A stretch of 64,000 bases of DNA from Natronosalvus halobius (lineage in GTDB: Archaea > Halobacteriota > Halobacteria > Halobacteriales > Natrialbaceae): assembly GCF_024138145.1 (NCBI RefSeq), contig NZ_CP099997.1, positions 2,232,001 to 2,296,000 of the forward strand, written 5' to 3'. Positions 50,854 to 59,780 of this stretch are shown here, piece by piece. Both the position numbers and the translations under genes were made by a program. The first letter of the stretch is position 1; each line of letters opens with the position of its first letter. The notes under the pieces were generated by a model that saw only the letters and a list, made by a program, of their open reading frames with translations, ran no database searches and was not told the origin of the DNA.

Positions 50854-53800
50854 TTACTTGATAACCTTCAAGAAACTCTCCAAGTACTCTTCAACCTCCT
50901 CGCGGTGATCTTCTACACCATACAATTCGTACACAGCACTATTCAGGTTCTCTTCTGCATTGCTGATTGTAGACTCCAAATCCTCGATATCTTCTGTGAG
51001 ACCTGCCTGTTCCTCACGGAACTCGTCGAGATCCGATGGCAACGACAGATCCCGCAACTGTCCACCAGAGACATACTCATCACCGAATTCCTTTAGGAAG
51101 TCTGTGAGATCGCTCGCAGTTTCCTCATCTTCTAGCTCAACCCGATAGTACCGATTCAGTTTGACCTCGGTACCGTCCTGCTCAATATTGTAGGACTTGA
51201 GGCTGTACCGGTCATGACTGTCTACGACTGATTTAACAAACGTCCGGAATGGCACCGTGTCCCCCCGCTCCTCAAAGGTTTCCATCAGCGTGGCCCGGTC
51301 GTATCGAATAGCCTGAATGTCACGCTTTGCCGTGTGTAGATCCTCTGAGTACCCACTAACCCGATCACGCTCATCGTCGTTAGAGACGTAAATCGGCAGA
51401 TGAGTCATATGGGATGTTCGGCATTCAATCGCGGGTGCGTGCCGGAAGGACAGATGCTCGTAGTAGGCCTTGTAGTAGAAATCCAGAAGCTCACTGTTCA
51501 GTAGCCCACAAATGTAGTACGGGTCGTTGATTGAGCCCTGTGCAGTGAACTGCCCAAGCGTGTTGTTCGACCCCCCGTTGAGGAGGATGAAGTACGCACG
51601 CTTGTTGTAGTACCGAACCCTATCGGACGGATCATCGACAGCGAACGTGAGTTCCGGCGCAGCAGCACGGTACGCGATTCTCGTCTTGTTCTGGAATACG
51701 TCGAGTTTGGATTCCGAGATGTTTGTATCGATAGTATGGTCGTCTAAGTCTGATTCCATCGTATCGATATCGACGTACTCGTTGACGTCCGGCTGTTCGT
51801 CACCGAGGTAGAACTTGTTCAAGTTCGATCCGGTGATTACGGGGACGCCATTGCTTTTGTTGGTCAGGTACTCACGGTAATAGCGTGGTTCTTCACCGCG
51901 ACTTGGCGGGCCACCCCGACCGCCGCCATCCTCCAGTGTCGGGCAAATATTCTTGAGAGGAACACAGTCGTCTGTGTCCTCCATTTCCTGAACTACATCC
52001 CACAGGTCGTCCGTGATCTGGTAGTTCAGCTTCAGCACGTCAGCCCAGTCGCTCCAGTTCTCAGTGAAACGGTTTTGGGCTACTGTGTACGTGTCGTACG
52101 TATCTTCGTTCGTAACGTCGGGGTACTCATCGCTTTCAAAGTTATCCTCAAAATCGTAATCCGACGGTTCGTCACGCCACTCGATTATTTCTGATGCGAC
52201 GTAATCAAGCGCGTGCCCCCACTCGTTGGTTTCCTTGCTTCCCTTCGGGTAGATCTTCGCGACCTGCGTTTCGTTTTCTTCGCGCTCCTGCTCGTACTCG
52301 TCGCCACTCCGCTTTGTTAGGACAATCAAGATCGGGAAGACGTTGACGTCTATCCCGAAGATTTTGCAGCGGGTGAGGTCACCGACGAAATCGATCGTCG
52401 CGTTGTCCAGCATGAACTGCATCGCATCTTCAGACGCGTCGGTAACAAGCAGTTTGTTCGAGATAACGAACGCTAGTCGCCCCCCATCGTCAAGCCATTC
52501 GAGGGCCTGTTCGATGAAGGCTAGGAAGATGTCGCTTTGTTCGTCACCAAAGGTATCGTGGAGCGAATCATATTCCTCACTAACTCTCGGGTCTTGGTTG
52601 TGCGTGCGTACGTAAGGTGGATTCCCGAATACCCACTCGTAGTCGTCTTCTTTCGCTTCGATGATGTTGTCCAGGTTCTCTGGGTCGTTTTCTCTGGCTC
52701 GATAGAACCGATCTTTGTCTACCTGCCCGGTTTCCTTCACCGTAAGCAGGGAATCGGTCTCATAGGTGCTAAACGACGGCATTTCAAGATGAGTATTACC
52801 CCCACTTCCACTGTATCGTTCCTGAAGCACCCGAATCAGGAGATTGCTTTGGGCGAGCTGAACTGCAAAGGGGTCAATGTCGAACCCACGCAGTTTCTCA
52901 TTAATCACTCCAATCGCTTCCAGGAAGTCATCATCTCGAGTAAAGTCGTAGCCACTGTCCTTCAGCGACCCAATTACCCTACTCATCGCCTCCAACACGA
53001 ACGTCCCACTACCGCAGGCCGGGTCAAGCACTTTGTCCCCGGCTCGAGCAATGTTGGACTCTTGGGTAGTGAAACCGGAGTAGTCCATCAAGAAGTGGAC
53101 CGCCTGCGGCGGTGTGTAGAACGCACCGAGGCGTTTCCGTTTCTCGCTGTCCAAACACTGCTGGTACATCTCTCCGAAGATGTCACGGTCGATATCCCGG
53201 AAGTTGAAGTTGTCAAATCGTCGAAGAACGGTCTTGAGAACGTCCTCTTCGTAATGGTACCAGTCATGCGGTGTGTCTCGCCGGAAGAGCGGCGAGTAAA
53301 CTTCCTCTGCTTGGCGAGACGCTGTCGTGAGTGGTTCTGTATACTTGTTGTTCCGCAGTTGCACTTTCTCGTCGAAGAACTTGATGAAGCCATCAGAGAT
53401 GACCTGGCCGATTATACCCAGGTCTTCGAAGGTGCGAATGAGGAGTAAGCGGTTGTAGAGGACGTTGAGAGTCTGGAGTTGGAACGTCTCTCGAATCTCC
53501 TCTTTATCCGATTTACTTGCGCTTTCGTAGTCCTTGCCGGTCAATACAAGCCATTCCTGCCACTTGTCGTGCCAATCTCGGGAGTGTACGTACTCCGACT
53601 TTAGTTCTGAGACGTCATTTCGGAAGCCGATGAGTTCCTCACGGAATTCACCCGCTCTATCGATCCATTTTCCCTCGTTGAGGTTGCTTGAAGAAGCTGC
53701 TCCGTCGAGATGGTCTTCGTAGTCGAACTGTAAGTCCTCTGCGAGTGTGTCGATCGTATCTCGGTAGGGTTCCCAGTCGATGTAGTCGCGATATTCTTCT

Positions 53801-54492
53801 CTAAGTTTCTCGCGTTTCTCATCGATGTCATCGAGTTCTTCCTCGAATTCCTCGTACTGGTTTTGGTAGGCAGTAAATCGCCGTTGGATAGAAGGGAACA
53901 AATCTTCATTGAGCGCCGCGCGCGACGCCTTTATGAATTCTTGGAAGATCCCATCGTTACTGATATTACGCTCACTGGGGTGATCGTTCCATTCACCACT
54001 ATACGTTTGCATGATGCGGGTTTCGAGTTGTGCAGCAGTACGTTCGACACTATCACTGTTGGTGTTCTGGTAAACCTCGAGGAGATCAAGTTCGAGTTCA
54101 GAAGCGGGAGAGTCGTATTCGTTGCTGAAGAAGATGTACCGTCCATCGGTTGCCAGAATGTATTTGAGTTTGAGTTGGTCGTTGTAGATGCGGGCCTCTT
54201 CGATAGCCTGCTCGATTTTGTATCGAGGGTTGTCCTCACTCCGGTCTTCGTCCCAGGGTTTCTTTAGCTCACCAACGATTCGAGTGATACCATCTTTGTC
54301 GCTCCAGACGAAGTCTGGCCGATCACCCGACTCGATAATTTCTTCATAGTCTGCATGCTCTAACCCGAGTTCCTTTAGGATCGGGACGCCATAGTTCTTG
54401 GCTGCGGTTTCCTCACCAAAGTTGGGATCTTCAACGACTTCGTCAAAATCGTCAGGTAAGTGTTCAGAGATAGATTCCGAAAGTTCACTCAT
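50854..54492 (-). CDS. Type IIG restriction-modification enzyme (single-chain)
   Basis: The 1212-residue protein holds all three functions. The N-terminus has a PD-(D/E)xK nuclease: Pro59-Asp60 (GDRPDFVW) and Glu75-Leu-Lys77 (VGELKKPW). After a helical region, the N6-adenine methyltransferase has LDPACGSGTF (residues about 489-498), FDIDP and NPPYVRT (624-630), plus the family block RLGAFYTPPQ. The C-terminal third (for example YICGLLNSELLDFYYKAY) is the target recognition region. It therefore cuts and methylates by itself. Base composition is clearly A+T-richer than the surroundings, a sign of transfer. ATG 54492 (MSELSESISEHLP) is chosen; a TATA-like AAAGTATGA sits about 28-36 bases before it. 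Confidence 0.92.
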   Translation of the reverse strand: MSELSESISEHLPDDFDEVVEDPNFGEETAAKNYGVPILKELGLEHADYEEIIESGDRPDFVWSDKDGITRIVGELKKPWDEDRSEDNPRYKIEQAIEEARIYNDQLKLKYILATDGRYIFFSNEYDSPASELELDLLEVYQNTNSDSVERTAAQLETRIMQTYSGEWNDHPSERNISNDGIFQEFIKASRAALNEDLFPSIQRRFTAYQNQYEEFEEELDDIDEKREKLREEYRDYIDWEPYRDTIDTLAEDLQFDYEDHLDGAASSSNLNEGKWIDRAGEFREELIGFRNDVSELKSEYVHSRDWHDKWQEWLVLTGKDYESASKSDKEEIRETFQLQTLNVLYNRLLLIRTFEDLGIIGQVISDGFIKFFDEKVQLRNNKYTEPLTTASRQAEEVYSPLFRRDTPHDWYHYEEDVLKTVLRRFDNFNFRDIDRDIFGEMYQQCLDSEKRKRLGAFYTPPQAVHFLMDYSGFTTQESNIARAGDKVLDPACGSGTFVLEAMSRVIGSLKDSGYDFTRDDDFLEAIGVINEKLRGFDIDPFAVQLAQSNLLIRVLQERYSGSGGNTHLEMPSFSTYETDSLLTVKETGQVDKDRFYRARENDPENLDNIIEAKEDDYEWVFGNPPYVRTHNQDPRVSEEYDSLHDTFGDEQSDIFLAFIEQALEWLDDGGRLAFVISNKLLVTDASEDAMQFMLDNATIDFVGDLTRCKIFGIDVNVFPILIVLTKRSGDEYEQEREENETQVAKIYPKGSKETNEWGHALDYVASEIIEWRDEPSDYDFEDNFESDEYPDVTNEDTYDTYTVAQNRFTENWSDWADVLKLNYQITDDLWDVVQEMEDTDDCVPLKNICPTLEDGGGRGGPPSRGEEPRYYREYLTNKSNGVPVITGSNLNKFYLGDEQPDVNEYVDIDTMESDLDDHTIDTNISESKLDVFQNKTRIAYRAAAPELTFAVDDPSDRVRYYNKRAYFILLNGGSNNTLGQFTAQGSINDPYYICGLLNSELLDFYYKAYYEHLSFRHAPAIECRTSHMTHLPIYVSNDDERDRVSGYSEDLHTAKRDIQAIRYDRATLMETFEERGDTVPFRTFVKSVVDSHDRYSLKSYNIEQDGTEVKLNRYYRVELEDEETASDLTDFLKEFGDEYVSGGQLRDLSLPSDLDEFREEQAGLTEDIEDLESTISNAEENLNSAVYELYGVEDHREEVEEYLESFLKVIK

Positions 54493-54840
54493 GACTTGTT
54501 CCTTCCACCAGACCAGTATCATACTTTCCCTGTCGCCCTATCATCGGCTAGTTCGCTGGCTCTGGTTCCATGTCCGGATACGTGTATCAGTGTTCAAGCA
54601 TTCGGGTTTCGTACTCGTTACGCCGGTCGACAATATTGGTGACAGTTCCGGTACTGCCAGCAACATCGACGTCTGCAACAACCTCCAGCCGTTGTCGGCT
54701 CGACGGAAAACGTATAACTGCTTTGACCACTCCACAGCACTGCAAATAGAATTAAAACCAACCGTGGGCGCGATAGCAGTGCGAAACCCGTCGACATCTG
54801 GGCGGTTACAGGCGGCACCAGAGTGCGGGAAACCGAAAGT
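54493..54840. other. Island sequence before the restriction gene
   Basis: About 350 bases with the promoter of the restriction gene at its left end and no recognisable gene. Composition is like the rest of the island. Confidence 0.5.
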
Positions 54841-54841
54841 G

Positions 54842-54886
54842 GGCCGGCTCAGATTCGAACCACGGTCGCGGCGAAGCCGCTCCCTG
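54842..54886. repeat. tRNA-Pro 3'-end copy B (inner border)
   Basis: It starts one base inside a 20-base match (54841-54860) to tRNA-Pro's 3' end and continues as the same 45-base unit as copy C. An exact inverted partner of its T-loop part, CAGATTCGAA at 54850 against TTCGAATCTG at 54888, follows 28 bases later. Confidence 0.9.
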
Positions 54887-54963
54887 ATTCGAATCTGCGC
54901 GGCTGCATTTCTCTACCTCACGGACGACTCGCTCCGCTCGTCGTCGTTGTTCGGTGGGAGAAA

Positions 54964-55036
54964 TGGGCCGGCTCAGATTCGAACTGAGGTTACGGCCACC
55001 CGAAGGCCGAAGGATACCAAGCTACCCCACCGGCCC
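54964..55036 (-). tRNA. tRNA-Pro (anticodon CGG)
   Basis: Read on the minus strand from 55036: acceptor GGGCCGG pairing with CCGGCCC, discriminator A, D-arm GGGGTAGCTTGGTATCC, anticodon stem CGGCC/GGCCG with loop TTCGGGT giving anticodon CGG, and T-arm CTCAG-TTCGAAT-CTGAG. 73 bases without encoded CCA and without an intron. All stems pair. It decodes CCG and is the attachment target of the neighbouring island. Confidence 0.96.
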
Positions 55037-55061
55037 GCAATCGAGTCGAGGCCCGCCGACA

Positions 55062-55068
55062 GTTTAAC
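55062..55068 (-). promoter_or_regulatory. TATA element of tRNA-Pro
   Basis: On the minus strand GTTAAAC lies 26-32 bases before the 5' end of the tRNA, as expected for an archaeal tRNA promoter. Confidence 0.6.
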
Positions 55069-55087
55069 GCTTGCGAATGGGTCCGGT

Positions 55088-55612
55088 TCAGGAGACTCGC
55101 GCCCCGAGCGTCTCACAGATCGCGGCCAGCTGGCGACGGGTCTCCGCCAGCGAGCCGGAATTGTCTACCCGGTGGTGAGGTTCCGCTGGTGGCTCGAACT
55201 CCGACTCCAGGAGCTCGTAAACGGCGAAGTCGGCGTCGCTCTCGTCACCCTCGCGTTCCGCGATACGCGTGCGAACGACGGACGTGTCACACTCGACGCG
55301 AACGAGTTCGAACCGGGCGTCGGCGTCGTCGGCGACCGCTCGCGCCCGTTCGCGGAGAGGTTCCCGGCGGAAGGTCCCATCGACGACGGCGACGCCGTCG
55401 CGCTCGAGCGCCCTGGACGCGCGGGCGAGCGTCGCCTCGTAGGTCGTCTGCGTCTCCGTCTCGGTGTATTCCGGGTTGGGGAACCGATCCTTGCGCACGA
55501 CGTCGGTGCGGACGAGGTCCGCCTCAAGTCGCTCCGTGAGGTCTGACGCGACGGTCGTTTTTCCGGTGCCGGGGAGCCCGCAGACGACGACGAGACGCTT
55601 CCGTTCGGACAT
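55088..55612 (-). CDS. P-loop kinase-like ATPase
   Basis: The 174-residue protein is of the small-molecule kinase type with Walker A GLPGTGKTT (residues about 12-20) at the N-terminus. It has a lid-like RTRIAEREGDESDADF and a DGTFRREPLRERAR segment resembling zeta-toxin/gluconate-kinase-like AAA_33 proteins. The phosphate acceptor is unknown. Start 55612 (MSERKRLVVVCGLPG) is fixed by the Walker motif position. It follows the tRNA on the same strand. Confidence 0.85.
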   Translation of the reverse strand: MSERKRLVVVCGLPGTGKTTVASDLTERLEADLVRTDVVRKDRFPNPEYTETETQTTYEATLARASRALERDGVAVVDGTFRREPLRERARAVADDADARFELVRVECDTSVVRTRIAEREGDESDADFAVYELLESEFEPPAEPHHRVDNSGSLAETRRQLAAICETLGARVS

Positions 55613-55708
55613 TTCGGGTTCGGTGAGTGAATGGGACGGAGGGGGTTTGGCCTTTGCGCTTCGATACGGGCCCAGAGGCGTCCCGTTCACGACGACTCGC
55701 AATGGCCC

Positions 55709-56311
55709 TCAGATCCGCTCGTAGCCCTCGGTGTCGAGGTAGTGGTGCACGACGGTGATCGCCTGGTCGGCGTGGAGCAGCGTCGGTCCGAGTCGGAGTC
55801 GTTGGTCGGCCGCCTCGGCCAGCAGGTCGGCCTCCTCCTCGGTGAAATCGTGATGATCCGAGAGGACGAATGTGGGGTCGGCGAGCGATTGTAGATCGGC
55901 GTCAACGACAGGATCACCGTCCTCGTGGAGTTGAATCACCGGGCCGTCCCCGGCGACTGCGTCGAGCGTCTCGGCGAACCCGCGTCGGTAGAGTTCGACC
56001 CCGGGGCTCGGCTCGGCGGGCAGCGCACCGATGGCCCCCTCGCGGTGGTCGAGGGCAGTCCGGACCAGCGCAGCCGTACTTCGCTCGTCGGGGTTGAGGT
56101 TCCGGAGGTCACTCCCGTCGAAGGTGATCGTGTAGGTGTCCTGGACGACGAGGTGGACCCGGACGTCGGTGCGGATGCCGTGTGAGGTGACGAACGCGGC
56201 GGTAATCGATCGACAGAGGGCATCGAGTCGGCCGGCGCCGCCGGCGAGGTCGTCGAGCGAGAAGTCGGCGTCGGTGGGGACGTCGTGGGCGATGAGGACG
56301 AACTGGCGCAT
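55709..56311 (-). CDS. trmY: tRNA pseudouridine(54) N1-methyltransferase TrmY
   Basis: The 200-residue SPOUT methyltransferase methylates pseudouridine 54 of archaeal tRNA at N1 using S-adenosylmethionine. It begins MRQFVLIAHDVPTDADFSLDD and has HGIRTDVRVHLVVQDT. The C-terminal trefoil-knot segment is FVLSDHHDFTEEEADLL, then LGPTLLHADQAITVVHHYLD. Length and sequence match haloarchaeal TrmY. Start at 56311 chosen for the standard MRQFV start. The kinase gene lies about 100 bases downstream. Confidence 0.95.
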   Translation of the reverse strand: MRQFVLIAHDVPTDADFSLDDLAGGAGRLDALCRSITAAFVTSHGIRTDVRVHLVVQDTYTITFDGSDLRNLNPDERSTAALVRTALDHREGAIGALPAEPSPGVELYRRGFAETLDAVAGDGPVIQLHEDGDPVVDADLQSLADPTFVLSDHHDFTEEEADLLAEAADQRLRLGPTLLHADQAITVVHHYLDTEGYERI

Positions 56312-56404
56312 ACGGATACTCGATACTCGAGGCGCCTCGTGTGTATGGGTATCGGTCGCCAGGTCACACGCCAGTGGGTGGGTCGTCGGATTTCGTGCCA
56401 GTCG

Positions 56405-56512
56405 GTACGTCGCCAAACGTCGCCTCAATCGGTACGTCGCCAAACGTCGCCTCAGTCGGTACGTCCTCGGACCTCGCGTCAGTCGACAGGTCGCTGAACG
56501 GTGCGTCAGTCG
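56405..56512. repeat. 27-bp tandem repeat, four copies
   Basis: Units starting at 56405, 56432, 56459 and 56486 share the form GTACGTCGCCAAACGTCGCC and TCAATCG; the first two are almost identical and the last two are decayed. The last copy overlaps the stop codon of thrB. It is head-to-tail without spacers, so it is not a CRISPR. Confidence 0.9.
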
Positions 56513-57384
56513 TAGAGCATCGCACCCTGCCCTACCCGGGTCTGGTAGGCGCGACTCTCGACGCCCGCGTCGTCGAACGTCTCGAGCATCGCGTCGGCCA
56601 CCGCCCGCTGGTTGCCGGTCCGACAGACCGCCAACAGGGACGGGCCGGCGCCGCTGACCGTTACGCCCGTCGCGCCGGCTTCCAGGGCCGCCGCCCTGAC
56701 GTCGTCGTAGCCGTCGATCAGGGCCGCTCGAGCGGGTGTAACGACCGGGTCGTCCATCCCCTGCCCGACGAGGTCGGGATCGTTTCGCGTCATTCCCACC
56801 GCGAGCGTCGCCGCGTTTCCCACGGTTTCGGTGACGGCCGCTCGTGACGTCGACGAGGGGACGACCTCGCGGGCGTCGCGCGTCGAAACCACGGTTTCGG
56901 GGAGGCAGGCGACCAGCGAGAGAGAGGCGTCGACCTGCGTAATGCCGTCTTCGGTGACGACGGTGAACCCGCCCAGCAACGACGGCGCGACGTTGTCGGC
57001 GTGAGCCTCTCCGGAGACCAGCGCCTCGCCCTCGGCGGCCGCCGAGACGAGGTCCGTTCGACTGTGTCCGAGGTCGTAAAGGGCGTTCAGCGCGAGGGCG
57101 GCACCGGCGGCACTCGCGGCCGAGGAGCCGAGCCCCGACGACGGACGGACGCCCTTGTCGATGTGGATGTGGGCGGTCACCCCGAGCGCCTCCGCGACCG
57201 CCCCGACGGTGTTCGACTTCGGATCTTCCGGGATGTAGGTGCTACCGACGCCTGTCACCGAAATCGAGGTCTCCTCAGCGCGCTCGGCGCGCACGACGTC
57301 CGCGGGCGTCTCGAGTGCGAGGCCGAATACGTCGTAGCCACTGCCGAGATTCGCGCTCGTCGCGGGCGCTCGCACGGTTCGCAT
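56506..57384 (-). CDS. thrB: Homoserine kinase (GHMP family)
   Basis: The 292-residue GHMP kinase phosphorylates homoserine with ATP on the way to threonine. The ATP-binding motif GVRPSSGLGSSAASAAGAA is near residue 80. It begins MRTVRAPATSANLGSGYDVFG, diagnostic of ThrB. The late motif GATGVTVSGAGPSLLAVC is the third GHMP motif. Length is normal. ATG 57384 is chosen over upstream in-frame codons because homologues start MRTVRAPATS. Its stop lies inside the last unit of the 27-bp repeat. Confidence 0.95.
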   Translation of the reverse strand: MRTVRAPATSANLGSGYDVFGLALETPADVVRAERAEETSISVTGVGSTYIPEDPKSNTVGAVAEALGVTAHIHIDKGVRPSSGLGSSAASAAGAALALNALYDLGHSRTDLVSAAAEGEALVSGEAHADNVAPSLLGGFTVVTEDGITQVDASLSLVACLPETVVSTRDAREVVPSSTSRAAVTETVGNAATLAVGMTRNDPDLVGQGMDDPVVTPARAALIDGYDDVRAAALEAGATGVTVSGAGPSLLAVCRTGNQRAVADAMLETFDDAGVESRAYQTRVGQGAMLYD

Positions 57385-57473
57385 GGCGTGTCGTACCCAC
57401 AGCGGCGGGAAAAAGGTAGCGAAGCGCGCGACTGTCGCCGCCCGAGTCGCGAGCCAGTCGTCACCCATCGGTG

Positions 57474-57555
57474 GCTACCGGTCCGGAGTCAGCCGGCATC
57501 TATCGGGAGCTACCGGTCCGGAGTCAGCCGGCATCTATCGGGAGCTACCGGTCCG
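57474..57555. repeat. 35-bp tandem repeat, 2.3 copies
   Basis: Perfect 35-bp units begin at 57474 and 57509 (GCTACCGGTCCGGAGTCAGC...), with a third partial copy from 57544. It lies upstream of thrB and after the small membrane protein gene. Confidence 0.92.
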
Positions 57556-57591
57556 CTTCCAGGTGGGTTCCAACTCCAGCAGCGGAGCCGA

Positions 57592-57705
57592 TTATCGATG
57601 CTCGCCGAGTCGTCGAAAGTGGACGTGAAGAGAGAGTCCCGCGAGCCCGATCGCGACCAGGACGGCGTAGATCGTGACCTCGAGTGCGGCTGGGAGAGGG
57701 TCCAT
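57592..57705 (-). CDS. Putative 37-residue single-span membrane protein
   Basis: A short frame reads MDPLPAALEVTIYAVLVAIG, then LAGLSLHVHFRRLGEHR and stop. It has one hydrophobic helix with basic residues after it, the composition of real haloarchaeal mini-membrane proteins. I cannot name a family. It lies between MFS and thrB on the same strand, and the TAA stop is about 40 bases before the 35-bp repeat. Evidence is composition only, so confidence is limited. Confidence 0.5.
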   Translation of the reverse strand: MDPLPAALEVTIYAVLVAIGLAGLSLHVHFRRLGEHR

Positions 57706-57783
57706 TACCCGTCATTTGCGATCCGGGTGGTACAATCTCACGGCTGGATATGTGTACGCCTCAAGTGCTGAAGCGGATCGACG

Positions 57784-59106
57784 CTACCCGTCAGCCGGTT
57801 CACCACGTTCGCTCTGGTCGTCGGCTCGGTCGACCTCGAGCGTCTCCTCGACCTGCGTTATGACGAGTACCGCGCCGACCGCAGCGATTGCGCCGCCGAA
57901 GAGAAACGGCACTCGAAAGCCGTAGCCGACGAGCGTCCCGGAGGCGAAGGGGCCGAGGGCGATGCCGAACCCGAAGGCCATCGTCAGCACCGACAGTTTC
58001 GTCCCGGACTCGCCCGCGCCCGCGAGGTCGCCGGCCAGCGCGAGCGAGGGGGCGAACACCATCGCACCGGCGACGCCCTGGGCCAGGCGGGCGAGCAACA
58101 TCGTCTCGGGGGTGAACACGTACCCCTGCACAATCGTCGTCGGGATCAACAGGACCATCCCGGCGACGATGAACGGTCGTCGCCCGAACCGGTCGCTCGC
58201 CCGACCGATCGGCGTCTGGAGGATGATCTGCGCGATCACGAAGCCGGCGAACTGGAGCCCGAACCAGGTCGATCCCTGCTCGAGACGAGCGTTGATCTGG
58301 GGCTGGAGTGTCGCGAACAGAGCGATCGAGCCCGCGAGAAAGAGCGTCGCAACCCCGAGGGTGAAGACCGGGTCCAGGAGGTGACGACCCGACCGATCGA
58401 ACACGTCGATGGAGAGATCCGACCCTGCGTCCGCCACCGTCGACTCGGGATCGGAGACCAGGACGGTGACCAGCAGGTAGCTCACCGCCGCGGTGACCGT
58501 CGCGACGTAGAAGGCTGCGTCGAACCCGTTGATGGCAACTCCGGGGTCGCTCGTCCCGGGGATCGACAGCGCGTACGGTCCCGCACTGACGACCGCCCCG
58601 GCAGCGACCGGACCGGCGCCGAAACCGATCAGCCGAAAGGTGTTGTAGACGCCCATGTTGCCGCCTCGATCCCGCGTGGTCGCGAGTTCGTTCACGAGCG
58701 CGATCGACGTCGGGACGATGAAGGCGACGCTCACACCCTGCAGGCCGCGAATCAGGAACAGGTGCGTGTAGGTGTCGGCGAAGACGTACGCCAGGTTGGT
58801 CACGGCCAACCCGGCGAGGCCGACCAGGATGAACGCCTTTCGCTTGCCCGTTCGGTCGGAGTACCGCCCGGTGAACGGCTGGGCGCTGCTGCTGAGAAAG
58901 CCGTACAGCGAGAGGATCGTGCCGATGACGACGGCCTCTTCGAGGCCGAACGCGTTTCCGGCGATCAGGTCGCTGCCGACGTACAGCGGGATGACGATGA
59001 TTAGAAACGAGTTGCCGACGCCGTCGGCCATCCGGGCGAACGCGAGCGCCAGCACGCGCCGGTCCACGCGAAAGAGCGAGAGGAAGCGACCGACGATCGA
59101 CAGCAT
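57784..59106 (-). CDS. Major facilitator superfamily transporter
   Basis: The 440-residue protein has twelve hydrophobic segments and MFS loop motifs: RYSDRTGKRKAFILVG between helices 2 and 3 and GRASDRFGRRPFIVAG between 8 and 9, the two repeats of the family motif. It belongs to the drug/metabolite-type exporters; the substrate cannot be told. The C-terminus is a short acidic tail. Start ATG 59106. Confidence 0.93.
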   Translation of the reverse strand: MLSIVGRFLSLFRVDRRVLALAFARMADGVGNSFLIIVIPLYVGSDLIAGNAFGLEEAVVIGTILSLYGFLSSSAQPFTGRYSDRTGKRKAFILVGLAGLAVTNLAYVFADTYTHLFLIRGLQGVSVAFIVPTSIALVNELATTRDRGGNMGVYNTFRLIGFGAGPVAAGAVVSAGPYALSIPGTSDPGVAINGFDAAFYVATVTAAVSYLLVTVLVSDPESTVADAGSDLSIDVFDRSGRHLLDPVFTLGVATLFLAGSIALFATLQPQINARLEQGSTWFGLQFAGFVIAQIILQTPIGRASDRFGRRPFIVAGMVLLIPTTIVQGYVFTPETMLLARLAQGVAGAMVFAPSLALAGDLAGAGESGTKLSVLTMAFGFGIALGPFASGTLVGYGFRVPFLFGGAIAAVGAVLVITQVEETLEVDRADDQSERGEPADG

Positions 59107-59243
59107 GCCTCCACCTCCGGGGTACAGCCGAGTAATCGTTCCGGAACCGGGTTCACTTTCTGGAACCCGGAACGACCGCGGACGCTCCGCCCGTTCGACT
59201 GCGAACCAAAACGGCTACTCGCTGGCAGACGAATCCCCCGTGT

Positions 59244-59654
59244 ATGGTCTCTCGAGAGAGTCGCGTCCTGCTGGGATCGATGGCGCTCGTCGCCGCCGTC
59301 ATCCTCGGGCTGGACCTCGTGACGAACGCGCTCGGATTGCCTCGCTGGTCGAGTCCGCTCTTTGGCTTCCTAGTGATCGTCGGGCTCGGCGTCGCCGTAC
59401 CGCAACTGTACCTCGCACGCACCGACGACGAGCGATCGCCCCTCACCCGGCTACGGATCGTGGTCTTCCTGACCGTCGTCTTCGCGTTCCTGTTCGTGGG
59501 GGGCGCCCAGGGGCTCGAGCGACAGGCGATCGCCGGCCTCACAGCCCTCACCGTCGTCGGCTGGTTCGGCTACGAGTTCCTGGTTGCCTATCGCGCCGCG
59601 AAGGAGGACCCCTCCCGCCTCCCCGACGTCGACGGCGGGCCCGGGGGCCCCTGA
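59244..59654 (+). CDS. Small four-span membrane protein
   Basis: The 136-residue protein has hydrophobic segments near residues 8-30, 38-55, 70-88 and 95-115 (LLGSMALVAAVILGLDLV, SPLFGFLVIVGLGVAVPQL, LRIVVFLTVVFAFLFVGGA, IAGLTALTVVGWFGYEFLV). The C-terminal tail is soluble and Pro/Gly/Asp-rich. Conserved-looking but of unknown function. ATG 59244 gives a short basic N-terminus before the first helix. It is divergent from the MFS gene. Confidence 0.78.
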   Translation: MVSRESRVLLGSMALVAAVILGLDLVTNALGLPRWSSPLFGFLVIVGLGVAVPQLYLARTDDERSPLTRLRIVVFLTVVFAFLFVGGAQGLERQAIAGLTALTVVGWFGYEFLVAYRAAKEDPSRLPDVDGGPGGP

Positions 59655-59780
59655 GTGGCGTTCCAAGCCTGATCTGATGGGTGAAACCGATAGCGTTTAT
59701 CCGGTTTTCACTCACCAGTCGACGCCTGGAAGAATGCTGAGTACGGAAGGCATACCCGTCCGGCGGGCCAATCGGCGGCT

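Larger units (their letters stand above)
50528..54971. mobile_element. tRNA-Pro-associated island carrying a restriction-modification system
   Basis: The segment from border copy C to the 3' end of tRNA-Pro contains the Type IIG enzyme and its truncated partner, is A+T-rich, and is bracketed by pieces of the tRNA 3' end (copies C and B, then the intact gene). These are the marks of integration at a tRNA gene by a tyrosine recombinase. No integrase gene is inside, so the element is non-autonomous or decayed. Confidence 0.75.

Noticed and set aside
54841-54900. Copy B (and copy C) as additional tRNA genes
   Set aside because: Only the T-loop and 3' acceptor part matches; the T-stem does not pair with the adjoining sequence and there is no anticodon arm.
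56405-56512. Four regularly spaced 27-bp units that could be taken for a CRISPR array
   Set aside because: The units are head-to-tail with no unique spacers, and no cas genes are near. It is a plain tandem repeat.
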